In this document: in pieces, positions 9,297 through 18,018 of the stretch
Layout of the letters: each line of letters opens with the position of its first letter
Position numbering within the stretch: position 1 is the stretch's first letter
Assembly (NCBI RefSeq): GCF_039595395.1
Contig: NZ_JBCNLP010000001.1
Coordinates: forward strand, 1,612,001 to 1,676,000
From: Novosphingobium sp.
GTDB taxonomy: Bacteria > Pseudomonadota > Alphaproteobacteria > Sphingomonadales > Sphingomonadaceae
Length of the DNA: 64,000 nucleotides
Direction: 5' to 3'
The notes under the pieces: generated by a model
What the model was told of the DNA's origin: nothing
Database searches by the model: none
Seen by the model: the letters and a program-made list of their open reading frames with translations, nothing else
Made by a program: the position numbers and the translations under genes

Positions 9297-11158
9297 GCGA
9301 GAAGCCCGAAGACCCCAAGACCGTGTTCATGCCCATTTCGGACGGCCACACCGGCCTGCCGAGGGGCGGCACCAACGCTCCGCCCACGCAATTCGCGCCG
9401 CGTGCCCCGCAGGTGACGATTCAGGTGGGCGATGTGCTCAACCATATCTTCGCGGTGCGGCGCTTTATCGCGCGCGGCGGCATGGGCGAGGTCTTCGAGG
9501 GGGTGAACATCACCAGCGACGAGCGTGTCGCGATCAAGGTGATCCTGCCCGCTCTGGCCGCCGACCCCGATGTCACCTCGATGTTCCGCAAGGAGGCGCG
9601 CACGCTGACCGGTCTGCGCCATGACGCGTTGGTGCAGTATCGCGTGCTGGCGCAGGAGCCGCAGCTTGGTGTGCTCTACATCGTCACCGAATATATCGAC
9701 GGGCTGAACCTGTCGCAGGAACTGGGGCGGATCGGGGCGAGTGCCGGGGATCTGCTGGGGTTGCTGCGCCGTCTGGCGGGCGGACTTGAGGCGGCGCATC
9801 GCCATGGCGCCATCCATCGCGACATCGCGCCCGACAATGTGCTGCTCGATGGCGGGCTGCTGTCTCAGGCCAAGATCATCGATTTCGGCATTGCCAAGGA
9901 CATCACGCCGGGCAGCGCGACGATTGTTGGCGACGGTTTTGCGGGCAAGCTCAACTATGTCGCGCCCGAGCAACTGGGCGATTTCGGCCGCGATATCGGG
10001 CCCTGGACCGATGTCTACAGCCTGGGTCTGGTGGTGCTGGCGATTGCGCTGGGGCGCGATGTGTCGATGGGCGGCTCGCTGGTGGATGCGGTGAACAAGC
10101 GGCGCGCCGTGCCCGATCTGGCCAGCGTGCCCGACCTCTTGCGGCCCTTGCTGACCTCCATGTTGCAGCCTGACCCTGCACGGCGCCTGCGTTCGATGGG
10201 CGAGGTGCTGGCCGAGGTCGAACGGATCGAGGCGCAATTGCGGCCTGCTGCCGTGGCGGTGAAAGCGCAGGGCGTGTCCCCGGCAATGAAATGGGGCGGA
10301 GCAGGGCTCGCGCTTGTGCTGGTTGTGGTGGCTGGTTTCTGGCTGGCAAAGCGCCCTTCGGCGCCTTCCGGATCGCCGGGGGTGAGCGCGGGCTCAACCG
10401 GCAGCCCGGCGCAACTGACGCGCTCAACCATCGATTCCGTACTGCCTTCGGTGGGCTGCACCTGGCTGCAGATCGTCGATATCACCGGCGGCGGGCATGG
10501 GCCGACCATCAGGCTGGCGGGTGTCGCGGGCAATCCGGCGGCGGCGCAGAACGAGATTTCACAGGCGCTGGCCCAGCACAACATCAAGGACGCCAGCATC
10601 GATTTCGGCGATGTGGCACAGATCACCCAGTCGGGCTGCTCGGCGCTCGACACCTATCGGCAGGTGCGCGCGCCGGATTCACACCAGCTTACCGTTCCCC
10701 AGCGCAAGTTCGAGATGCGGATGCAGCCCAACGATCCGGCCCAGACCGGCTATCCGGGCGAGAAGGCCGCCAACATCGTGCTGCAACTGGCCATCGACGA
10801 TCCCAGGGCGGATTTCGCGCTGATCGGGCTGGAGCCATCGGGCGTGATCTCGCCGGAGTTCTCCGGACCGGGCACCGGTGTTCTGGGGCGCGATGCGTTG
10901 AAGAAATTGGCCCGCGAAACGCGCATCGTCACCGATCGCGGCAATGACCACTATCAGATGCAGCTCGACGTGAACCATACCGGTTGGTCGGGCGTGCTGC
11001 TGCTGACGGGCAAGGGGCCGTTTGAAAAGGATGTGATCGCGCCGCCGATCGGGCAGCGCGGGCCGGATTGGACCACGCATTTCGTCTCGGAAGCGGCGGC
11101 GCGCGGCTGGCAGGCGCAGATGGTCTGGTTCAAGACCGTGGAGGAAGGTCAGCCATAA
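9293..11158 (+). CDS. ppkA: T6SS Ser/Thr protein kinase PpkA-like, membrane-spanning
   Basis: A 621-residue Hanks-type kinase. A glycine loop (A-R-G-G-M-G-E-V-F) lies at ~residues 60-68, followed by V-A-I-K, the catalytic H-R-D-I-A-P-D-N, D-F-G-I-A-K and A-P-E-Q-L. One transmembrane helix is at ~336-355, and ~265 periplasmic residues follow. The usual Lys after H-R-D-x is Ala here, as in tyrosine kinases and some T6SS kinases. PpkA phosphorylates the FHA protein (TagH here) or TssL to activate the apparatus. The periplasmic part is probably the sensor; I do not recognise its fold. It overlaps pppA by 4 bases. Confidence 0.92.
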   Translation: MSEKPEDPKTVFMPISDGHTGLPRGGTNAPPTQFAPRAPQVTIQVGDVLNHIFAVRRFIARGGMGEVFEGVNITSDERVAIKVILPALAADPDVTSMFRKEARTLTGLRHDALVQYRVLAQEPQLGVLYIVTEYIDGLNLSQELGRIGASAGDLLGLLRRLAGGLEAAHRHGAIHRDIAPDNVLLDGGLLSQAKIIDFGIAKDITPGSATIVGDGFAGKLNYVAPEQLGDFGRDIGPWTDVYSLGLVVLAIALGRDVSMGGSLVDAVNKRRAVPDLASVPDLLRPLLTSMLQPDPARRLRSMGEVLAEVERIEAQLRPAAVAVKAQGVSPAMKWGGAGLALVLVVVAGFWLAKRPSAPSGSPGVSAGSTGSPAQLTRSTIDSVLPSVGCTWLQIVDITGGGHGPTIRLAGVAGNPAAAQNEISQALAQHNIKDASIDFGDVAQITQSGCSALDTYRQVRAPDSHQLTVPQRKFEMRMQPNDPAQTGYPGEKAANIVLQLAIDDPRADFALIGLEPSGVISPEFSGPGTGVLGRDALKKLARETRIVTDRGNDHYQMQLDVNHTGWSGVLLLTGKGPFEKDVIAPPIGQRGPDWTTHFVSEAAARGWQAQMVWFKTVEEGQP

Positions 11159-11161
11159 CCT

Positions 11162-12883
11162 TCAGCCCTGAGCCTTGCGTTCGCGCACCTGCTCCTCATA
11201 GGCGCGGCGGAATTCCTTGGCGAACATGTCCATAAAGGCCTCGTCGGAGCCCTGCGCCACCCCGCCGAACTCCTTCTCATAGGCCTGCCACAGCGCGGCA
11301 TCGCGCGCCGAGGGCAAAATACGGGCGAGCAGTCCGCGATGCTCGGCGCGCTTGCGGATGGCGCCGGGCGAAAAGCGGTCGAGCGTGGTGCGCAGCGCAC
11401 CCTGCATGGCGCGCAAGGTGGCAAGCTGATGCGACTGGAGGTCGAAAAAGGCCTCCTCGATGGCGGCTCCGGCGTCGAGGAAACCGCGCGCGGGCGGGTT
11501 GAGCAGCGCGCTGATCGCATCCTCGGGCGTGCGCGAGAATTTGATCGGATTGTTGCCCTCCACCTCGAAGGCGGTGGCTTGCGCGCCCATCTGCGATTTG
11601 GCGCGCGCGCGCGCCTCGACCATCACGACAAGGCCCGCGACCAGCCGATGAAACAGCTTGCCCGCGCGGTCCAGCAAGGCCGGGCTGCGTTGCGCCACGG
11701 TGGTCTCAACCCCGGCGGCGCGCAGGAACGCCTCGACCAGCGCATCGAAGGCGGGGGGAGGCGGCGCCGCGGGCGGCGGCGGGGTTTGCGGTGTCGGCGC
11801 GGCAGAACCCTGCACGGGCGGCATGGCGAAATGCATGTCGGGCACCGGCGCGCCGGTCGGGCCGGGCTGAGTGTCCGACCATGGCGCGGCGCGGTCGAAG
11901 GGATTGGGCGGAGCGACGCCCAGCCGGTCCTTTGCCTGCGGGTTCAGCCCGAGCGGATCGGGGTTGCTGTCGATGGGCTGGCCAAAGCCGCCACGCGCCC
12001 AGTCCACCACATTGCCTTCGGCCATCCGGCCCCAGATGTCGTCCCATGCCGGAGCCGCCGGACGATCCGGCGCGGGGCTGGACCAGCCCGAGGCCGGTTG
12101 CGGTGTCGGCGTGGCACTGTCCCATGCCGAGGACACGGCTGGCGTCTCAACGGGCATCGCGCCGCCGGAAGGCGCCCAACTGTCATTGCCCGACGTGGGC
12201 GGCGGTACGGGGACGCTGCCCCAGCCATCCGACTGGTTTTGCGCCGGGCTGCTCCAAGCGTCGGCAGGGGCTGGCGCAGCGCCCCAACCCGAAGAAGGAG
12301 GCGCGGGCGGGGGGGGCGTGCCCCGGCCCGATGCAGAAGGCGTTGGGTCGGGGGCGGCGCCCCAGCCTGATGAAACCGAGGGCGCTGGTCCCCATCCCGC
12401 ATCGCTGCTGGCCGGAGCCGCGCCCCAACCAGCGTTTTGCGCCGGAAAGGGCGGTGAGGGTGAGGCCGGTTGCGGCGAGGCGCCCCATGCATCCCACGCA
12501 CTGGCTGGCGGAGCGGCGTTGCTGTGAGAGGTGGTCGCCGGACCCAGACCGAAACGGGGGCCCTGATTGAGCGAAACCAGCAGCCGGTAATGGCCGATGT
12601 TCAGCACATCGCCGTCCTGAAGCACATGGGGCTGGATCATCCGATCCGCGCGGTCGTTGAGGAAGGTGCCATTGGTGCTGGTGTCATTCAGCACATAGCG
12701 GCCCTGTTCGAAACGGATCTCGCAATGGCGCGAGGAGATATGGTTGCGTGCGTCCGGCAGGCTCCAGTCGCAGCCGGGCGAGCGGCCGATCAGCGCGCCG
12801 CGCTGGTCGAGGCTGAACTCGACAGGGCCGCCATTGTCGAGCGTGGGGCGGCCCGCATTGACGATGCTGAGGCGAAGCGTCAT
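11162..12883 (-). CDS. tagH: T6SS FHA-domain protein TagH
   Basis: A 573-residue protein with an N-terminal FHA domain (~residues 1-100; G-R-S-P-G-C-D, S-S-R-H-C-E-I and D-x-S-T-N-G-T-F-L-N, the phosphothreonine-binding loops). A long Pro/Trp/Gly/Ala-rich low-complexity linker (~110-300) follows, then a C-terminal TagH/ImpI-type domain (~380-573). It is the expected phosphothreonine-reading partner of PpkA/PppA. It converges on ppkA with three bases between the stops. The ATG at 12883 overlaps the upstream gene stop (ATGA), and this was preferred over an in-frame start nine codons upstream. Confidence 0.9.
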   Translation of the reverse strand: MTLRLSIVNAGRPTLDNGGPVEFSLDQRGALIGRSPGCDWSLPDARNHISSRHCEIRFEQGRYVLNDTSTNGTFLNDRADRMIQPHVLQDGDVLNIGHYRLLVSLNQGPRFGLGPATTSHSNAAPPASAWDAWGASPQPASPSPPFPAQNAGWGAAPASSDAGWGPAPSVSSGWGAAPDPTPSASGRGTPPPPAPPSSGWGAAPAPADAWSSPAQNQSDGWGSVPVPPPTSGNDSWAPSGGAMPVETPAVSSAWDSATPTPQPASGWSSPAPDRPAAPAWDDIWGRMAEGNVVDWARGGFGQPIDSNPDPLGLNPQAKDRLGVAPPNPFDRAAPWSDTQPGPTGAPVPDMHFAMPPVQGSAAPTPQTPPPPAAPPPPAFDALVEAFLRAAGVETTVAQRSPALLDRAGKLFHRLVAGLVVMVEARARAKSQMGAQATAFEVEGNNPIKFSRTPEDAISALLNPPARGFLDAGAAIEEAFFDLQSHQLATLRAMQGALRTTLDRFSPGAIRKRAEHRGLLARILPSARDAALWQAYEKEFGGVAQGSDEAFMDMFAKEFRRAYEEQVRERKAQG

Positions 12884-13455
12884 GCGGCGTTGCGTCCCTC
12901 GGTTGTCCACGAGGCGCCATGTTCGGCGACGCCCTCGGCCTGAGACAGCGCATGGGCGATCAGCCCCGGCGCGTCACCGCTGCGATAGGCCGCCTGCATG
13001 ACGGCAATCGCCGCCAGTCGGTTGGCGAGCCCCGGCACCGGCAGCACCGGCGCGGCTTTCACCGGCGCGATCGAGCCGCCGCTGTAGAAGATCGCACTGG
13101 CAAGGCTGCGTTCGGGCAGATCGCGTGACAGGTTTTGGGCGCTGTCATGGGCGGCGCGGCGCGTGGCATCGTCCTGCACCTCCATCCAATGCCGGATGGC
13201 GGAGCGGGTGATATGCTCCTCGCGCGTGGGGGCGGGGCCTTGCGTCCCGGCCACGACGGCGGCGGCCCAGAGGATCGCCTCGAAACGGGGCAGGGCATGG
13301 GCGATGAAATTGAGGGCCTGCGTCGGGTCGCTGGCTTTCAACTCCTCATAGTGGGCGCGCAGGCCAACCTCCGGCGCGGGAAGCTCTTGTGTCACACCCA
13401 TCAGCGCCGCCACTTGGCGGGCCTGGGTCAGATGGATGCTGCGCCACTCGCTCAT
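12880..13455 (-). CDS. Conserved T6SS-linked hypothetical protein (DUF6931-like, tentative)
   Basis: A 191-residue, mostly alpha-helical, Ala-rich soluble protein with no signal peptide or membrane segment. It contains R-H-W-M-E-V-Q-D-D-x-x-R-R-A-A and W-A-A-A-V-V-A-G-T segments. It lies between vgrG and tagH on the same strand, overlapping tagH by four bases, so it is very probably co-translated with it. The family assignment to DUF6931 is from memory and uncertain. A role with the FHA protein or as a VgrG helper is possible but not shown. An alternative start 14 codons upstream would overlap vgrG. Confidence 0.7.
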   Translation of the reverse strand: MSEWRSIHLTQARQVAALMGVTQELPAPEVGLRAHYEELKASDPTQALNFIAHALPRFEAILWAAAVVAGTQGPAPTREEHITRSAIRHWMEVQDDATRRAAHDSAQNLSRDLPERSLASAIFYSGGSIAPVKAAPVLPVPGLANRLAAIAVMQAAYRSGDAPGLIAHALSQAEGVAEHGASWTTEGRNAA

Positions 13456-13474
13456 GATAAGGGATGTAAACCGT

Positions 13475-15424
13475 TCAATTGATTTTGACGAGTCCACCGG
13501 TCAGGGTCAGCGTGCCCTTGCCGTCGGCGGAGGTTTCAGGCGCATCGATGGCCACGGAAGCCTGCCCGCTGACGGTGATGTTGGGCGCGCTGATCGAGAT
13601 CGAGGTCGGCTTGATCTCGATGCGCGACTGGCCGACCTGCAGTTCGATGCTGGTGTTGGCGGTCAGCTTGAAGGACTGCACGACATCGAGGATATCGTCC
13701 TTGCCGACCTTGGTCTTGCGCTGCTCGACGACCAGCACATCCTGATTGCGGCCGACCTTCAGCTTTTCATCGCGAAACACGCTTTCGTCGTGATCGAAGC
13801 CGATGTTGACCGACTGGTTGCGCCCGACATCGCGCGTCTCGTCGAGGCGGATGCGGGTGTTCATCAGCCTTTCGGCATGGACGTAAAGCTCTTCGGCGCC
13901 GCCCTTGTCCTCGAAGCGGATTTCATTGGCGCCGGGCGCCCCGCTGTCGAGCGGCTGCGCGTTGGTGTAGTCGCCGGTCTGGCCATAGCGCTTGGTGCGC
14001 CACAGGGCGCGCGTCTTGTTGGCGGGCAGGGGGTAGATCGGCATATGGTTGGCATTGAAGACACGCCCCACCACCACCGGCCGGTCCGGATCGCCGCCGA
14101 GGAAATCGACCAGCACCTCATGCCCCACGCGCGGCAGGATGAGATTGCCAAGGCCACCGGTCTGCGAGACGCGGATCCAGCAGGTCGCCGCCTCGCCGGG
14201 GGTCGGCCCGCGATCCCAGTGGAAGCGCACCTTCACGCGGCCATATTCGTCGGTGAAGATTTCCTCGCCCTCGGGCCCCGAGACCACGGCGGTCTCCAGA
14301 CCCTGCACCACCGGGCGCGGGGTGGAGAGCGGGGGGTGGAATTTGGTGTCGGCGGGGATCGCCTCGAAGCGGATGTTGAAGGAGGCCTCATGCGCGTGCG
14401 GGCCGCTGCGATAGGTTTCGGCCACGATGCTGTGATAGGCCGACATGATGAGGTAGTCGCCGTTCATCCGGCCGGTCTGATGGTCGGTGATGGAAACCTT
14501 GAAGCCGCAGGACAGGCCCGCCGCCTGCGATGACCCGGTGAAGACGCGGCGCTGGGCGCGCATGGCACTCATCATCGTGTCGCTGCGTTCGCCGCCATGG
14601 GGCTCGATCTGGCCGATGCTGATCGATTCATGGTAAAAGCGGCCCGGATAGATGTAGACTTCCTGATCGTCGCGCGGATGCTGCGCCTCGCTTTGCGTCT
14701 TGGCCTCGACGAAGCGGTTGGGCGCGCGGAAATCCCAGTCGCGCATGGTGACGCGTGAACCTGCCTGCGTGCTGACCTTCTCGCGCCAGCTTTGTAGATG
14801 ATGGCGCCCGCCGCTCTCGCGGTCGGCGGAATCGGCCATGAAGACCGAGATCGAATTGGGCGCATAGGTCAGCGTGGCCGGCGTGCCCGCGACATGCGAG
14901 GCCGGCGCGTCGCAGATGACCATCACATGACGGTCGGCCTCATGCCGGAAGAAGTAGTAGAAGCCTTCCTCCTCCATCAGCCGCGAGACGAAGGCGAAAT
15001 CGCTTTCCTGATATTGCACACAATAGGCGCGCGGGCGCGGGCTGCCCGAGAGCTTGAACTCGAAATCCGAGATGCCCGCCTTCTGGAACACCTGCCCGAT
15101 GATGTCCTGAGCGGTGAGATCCTGAAAGATCGCCATCGAACGGTTCTGGGCGAGGAAATAGCTCCATGGCCGCAGGGCGAGGCGATAGCGGTGGCCGGTG
15201 GGGGTCTCGTCGATATGTTCGCCCGAGACGACCAGCCCGTGGAAGTGGCGTTGCAGCACATCATCCTCGCGCACCTTGAGCGCGCAGGGCTTGCCGAGAT
15301 GGGGCTGCAGATCGATCTCGAGTGGAGCGAAAAGGTCGACGGTAATGGTAAAGGGCGCGCTAAGTCCCTCCATGCAATCGATGCGTTCCAGCTCGACCTG
15401 CTCGTCGCCCAGATCGACCGACAT
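13475..15424 (-). CDS. vgrG: T6SS spike protein VgrG (TssI)
   Basis: A 649-residue VgrG. It has a gp27-like N-terminal region, then the gp5-like OB fold with the classic D-E-Y-G-R-V-K-V-R-F-H-W-D segment near residue 395. A long beta-helix of repeating N-x-x-V-G-R-N and K-V-G-K-D motifs follows, ending at ~649 with no effector extension. The VgrG trimer caps the Hcp tube and carries the PAAR tip. The ATG at 15424 was preferred to a TTG nine codons upstream. It is the first gene of the flipped - strand block. Confidence 0.95.
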   Translation of the reverse strand: MSVDLGDEQVELERIDCMEGLSAPFTITVDLFAPLEIDLQPHLGKPCALKVREDDVLQRHFHGLVVSGEHIDETPTGHRYRLALRPWSYFLAQNRSMAIFQDLTAQDIIGQVFQKAGISDFEFKLSGSPRPRAYCVQYQESDFAFVSRLMEEEGFYYFFRHEADRHVMVICDAPASHVAGTPATLTYAPNSISVFMADSADRESGGRHHLQSWREKVSTQAGSRVTMRDWDFRAPNRFVEAKTQSEAQHPRDDQEVYIYPGRFYHESISIGQIEPHGGERSDTMMSAMRAQRRVFTGSSQAAGLSCGFKVSITDHQTGRMNGDYLIMSAYHSIVAETYRSGPHAHEASFNIRFEAIPADTKFHPPLSTPRPVVQGLETAVVSGPEGEEIFTDEYGRVKVRFHWDRGPTPGEAATCWIRVSQTGGLGNLILPRVGHEVLVDFLGGDPDRPVVVGRVFNANHMPIYPLPANKTRALWRTKRYGQTGDYTNAQPLDSGAPGANEIRFEDKGGAEELYVHAERLMNTRIRLDETRDVGRNQSVNIGFDHDESVFRDEKLKVGRNQDVLVVEQRKTKVGKDDILDVVQSFKLTANTSIELQVGQSRIEIKPTSISISAPNITVSGQASVAIDAPETSADGKGTLTLTGGLVKIN

Positions 15425-15642
15425 TTCCGATAATCTCGACGTGCCAGCCAAAATCGGACTCCGACATAAATGCGCTAAATGATCTTCGATCTATATGGTT
15501 CCCGAATTTATGCTGAACAAATTGTTAAAGCATACATTCGGGCTTGTGGAGAACTCACTAGCATTTCTCCTTGTCGGATAGGAAGAGCCAAAGTAAGACA
15601 CCGCCTCTGGGGCGGGATGACTCATTAGGCAAAGAGGGCTTG

Positions 15643-16356
15643 ATGCGACGTGTAATTCCAATAGCCCTCGCGGGTATGGCGATGATTATCGCCGCGCCCG
15701 GCGTTGCTCAGCAGCGCGCGGAGCCTTCGGTGGAGGGATACTTGTGCGTGTTCGCGGGCAAGTGTGGTGATGGCAGTGCCGCGACGGCGGCTGCGAGCGG
15801 CGAATCCGGTGTGACGGAAGGCTTCCGCATTGCCCGTCCCGATGCCGGTGGGCAGAAGTCGCTGTCCGTTTCGGGCGGCGCTCAGGACGCGTCTTCCGCC
15901 CATGGTTTTGTGCCTGCCAAGCCGCCGCGTGGTGGCGCGGGGCGTCATCATGCGGCGCAGCCTTCGCTGGCTGCCGTGGCGACGCATGGTGCTGCCGGCG
16001 TTCAGCCTGCGGCGGGGGTGGGGCATGCCGATCTGATGATCGGTTTCAAGCTCAATTCCGCGCAGATCACCTCTGATGGCATGGCCAAGGCGCGGATTTT
16101 CGCCAAGGCGCTGCAGATGCCTGAACTGTCGGGCAAGCGCTTCCTGATCGAGGGGCACACGGATTCGCGCGGCAATCTCAACACCAATATGGATCTGTCG
16201 CGCCGTCGCGCTCAGGCCGTGGCCGATTTTCTGGCCCAGCAGGGCGTTGAGGCATCGCGCATCGATGTGCGCGGCTTCGGGCCCAGTCAGCCGCTGCCGG
16301 GGCATGTCGCCTCCGACACGCGGAACCGCCGCGTGGAAGCACGGCTCGCCTCCTGA
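15643..16356 (+). CDS. Exported OmpA-family protein in the T6SS island
   Basis: A 237-residue protein. A signal peptide (M-R-R-V-I-P ... A-P-G-V-A-Q-Q, cleavage near residue 23) is followed by a ~100-residue low-complexity His/Gly/Ala-rich stretch and a C-terminal OmpA-like domain (~125-235; G-H-T-D-S-R-G-N and N-R-R-V-E). Such domains bind peptidoglycan. It is the second wall-binding OmpA domain in the island besides TssL. With no TssJ lipoprotein found it may help anchor the machine, which is inference. The start was chosen at the ATG giving a clean signal peptide, after an A/G-rich stretch. Confidence 0.85.
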   Translation: MRRVIPIALAGMAMIIAAPGVAQQRAEPSVEGYLCVFAGKCGDGSAATAAASGESGVTEGFRIARPDAGGQKSLSVSGGAQDASSAHGFVPAKPPRGGAGRHHAAQPSLAAVATHGAAGVQPAAGVGHADLMIGFKLNSAQITSDGMAKARIFAKALQMPELSGKRFLIEGHTDSRGNLNTNMDLSRRRAQAVADFLAQQGVEASRIDVRGFGPSQPLPGHVASDTRNRRVEARLAS

Positions 16357-16410
16357 TCCTTCGCCTTTGGGGGTGAGGGATAATGGATTTTGCGGAGCGA
16401 TCAGTCTGTG

Positions 16411-17382
16411 ATGACACTTGACGATTTGTTGGCGCCCGTTTCCGACGAGGCACCGGGCGGGGAAGACCTGTTCGATCATCCCGATCGGCAGCAGATCGAG
16501 CAGGCCTTCGAGGAAGGCGCTGATGCGGTCGACTGGCGCGGCACGGTCGCGCTGATCGAGGAGCAGAGCCGCCAGACCAAGGATATCTGGCTGGCGATCT
16601 ATCTGGCCCGTGCCGGTGCGCGCATGGGGCGCATCGATGTGGTGGCCACCGGCTGCGCCATGCTGGCCGGGCTGATGGAGCTTTATTGGGATGTGCTGCA
16701 TCCCTCGCTGGAGGATTACGGCTTTATCGGGCGGCGCGGCGCCTGTGAATCGCTGGCGCGGATCGGTACGTTTCTGGGGCCGCTGCGGCGCATCGCGCTG
16801 GTCGAGCATCCCAGGCTGGGCTCCTACACCGCCGAGGATCTGGAGCGTTTCGAGGCCGAGGGCGATGCCGCCGAGGGCTTCGGCATGTTCCGCAGGGTGA
16901 TCGAGGAGATCGAACCGGGCGTGCTTGAGGAGAAGATGGCCACGCTGCTTCTCGTGCGCGGCGCGATCGAGCGGGTGGATCAGGCGCTGATGGCGCATGC
17001 CGGCAGCGAAACCGGCACCGATTTCAAGCCGACCTATCAGGCGATCGATGCCATTCGCCGCCTGCTCGCGCCCTATGTGAAGGTCGATGCCGGGCAGGGC
17101 GAGGGTGCGCCGATCGCGGCGGGCGATGCGCCCGAACAGGCGGTGGCGCGCGGTGTCGGGCGGCTTGAATCGCGCGAAGATGTGGCCCGCGCAATCGATG
17201 CCATTTCAGATTATTATGCACGCCGGGAACCAAGTAGTCCAATACTCGTTGGACTGCGTCGAGTGAGGGGGTGGATTCACATGGATTTCATGGCTCTGCT
17301 GGAGGACATCGCGCCCAACAGTGTCTCTGAGGCTGGTTCCGTCTTGTTAACCAGAACCAGTTCGGAAAGTTCCGACTACTGA
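16411..17382 (+). CDS. tssA: T6SS protein TssA
   Basis: A 323-residue TssA/ImpA-family protein. The N-terminal ImpA domain begins with L-L-A-P-V-S-D-E-A-P-G-G-E-D-L and continues with the W-x-x-I-x-L-x-A and L-L-x-G-L-M-E-L-Y-W-D-V-L-H-P motifs (~1-130). The C-terminal region (~220-315) resembles the short TssA class. TssA recruits to the membrane complex and primes or caps tail-sheath polymerisation. An ATG at 16411 is preceded by an in-frame GTG; the ATG was preferred. It leads the sheath operon after the ompA gene. Confidence 0.88.
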   Translation: MTLDDLLAPVSDEAPGGEDLFDHPDRQQIEQAFEEGADAVDWRGTVALIEEQSRQTKDIWLAIYLARAGARMGRIDVVATGCAMLAGLMELYWDVLHPSLEDYGFIGRRGACESLARIGTFLGPLRRIALVEHPRLGSYTAEDLERFEAEGDAAEGFGMFRRVIEEIEPGVLEEKMATLLLVRGAIERVDQALMAHAGSETGTDFKPTYQAIDAIRRLLAPYVKVDAGQGEGAPIAAGDAPEQAVARGVGRLESREDVARAIDAISDYYARREPSSPILVGLRRVRGWIHMDFMALLEDIAPNSVSEAGSVLLTRTSSESSDY

Positions 17383-17385
17383 CAG

Positions 17386-17446
17386 GGATATCTGACGCCT
17401 CTGTCGGATATCTACAAGCTAACGGCTGACGACAGTCTAACGGCTG
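17386..17446. repeat. Two nested direct-repeat pairs in the tssA-tssB intergenic region
   Basis: GGATATCT occurs at 17386-17393 and 17406-17413, and CTAACGGCTG at 17419-17428 and 17437-17446. They lie within the 94 bases between the tssA stop and tssB start, 30 bases before tssB. Periods of 20 and 18 bp could be regulator half-sites or parts of an mRNA structure. No known consensus was recognised. Confidence 0.4.
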
Positions 17447-17476
17447 TCACGGGCTCATCAAAAGGCGGGAAAACCA

Positions 17477-18001
17477 ATGATTGCAAAGAGTGGTCAGCGC
17501 TTCATCAAGGAAAACCGGGCGCCGCGTGTTCACATCGAATATGAGGTGGAAACCTACGGTTCGCGCCAGAAGATCGAACTGCCCTTTGTGATGGGTGTCC
17601 TCTCCGACCTTTCGGGCAAGAGCCTGGTCGACAAGAAGGATGTCGCCAAGCGCGATTTCGTCGAGTTCGACATGGACAATTTCGATGAGCGCCTCGAGGC
17701 GATCGCGCCGCGCGCGGCCTTTGCGGTGGACAACACGCTGACTAATAACGGCAAGCTGGCGGTTGATCTGACCTTCAAGTCGATCAACGATTTCCTGCCG
17801 GGCGAGGTGGTCAAGAATGTCCCCGCTCTGGCCCAATTGCTTGAGGCGCGCCAGAAGCTGCAGGATCTGCTGGTCTATATGGACGGCAAGGAAGGCGCCC
17901 AGCAACTGCTGGAAAAGGTGCTGAAGGACCCGGCTTTGCTGTCGGCGCTCTCCTCTGCCGATGCCGCGAAGAGCGATGCCAATTCGGCCGAACAGGCCTG
18001 A
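17477..18001 (+). CDS. tssB: T6SS contractile sheath small subunit TssB
   Basis: A 174-residue TssB/VipA. It carries the family hallmarks R-A-P-R-V-H-I-E-Y-E-V near the N-terminus, L-P-F-V-M-G-V-L-S-D-L-S-G, and F-K-S-I-N-D-F-x-P-x-x-V. It pairs with TssC to build the contractile sheath around the Hcp tube. Its stop lies 17 bases before tssC. The 94-base gap to tssA carries direct repeats, so the gene may also have its own promoter. Confidence 0.95.
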   Translation: MIAKSGQRFIKENRAPRVHIEYEVETYGSRQKIELPFVMGVLSDLSGKSLVDKKDVAKRDFVEFDMDNFDERLEAIAPRAAFAVDNTLTNNGKLAVDLTFKSINDFLPGEVVKNVPALAQLLEARQKLQDLLVYMDGKEGAQQLLEKVLKDPALLSALSSADAAKSDANSAEQA

Positions 18002-18018
18002 GACCGGGGATAACAGAC

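Noticed and set aside
15425..15642. AT-rich divergent region between vgrG and the ompA gene as a sigma-54 promoter
   Set aside because: No GG-N10-GC pair in the TGGCAC-N5-TTGC form was found; likewise none before tssK or hcp.
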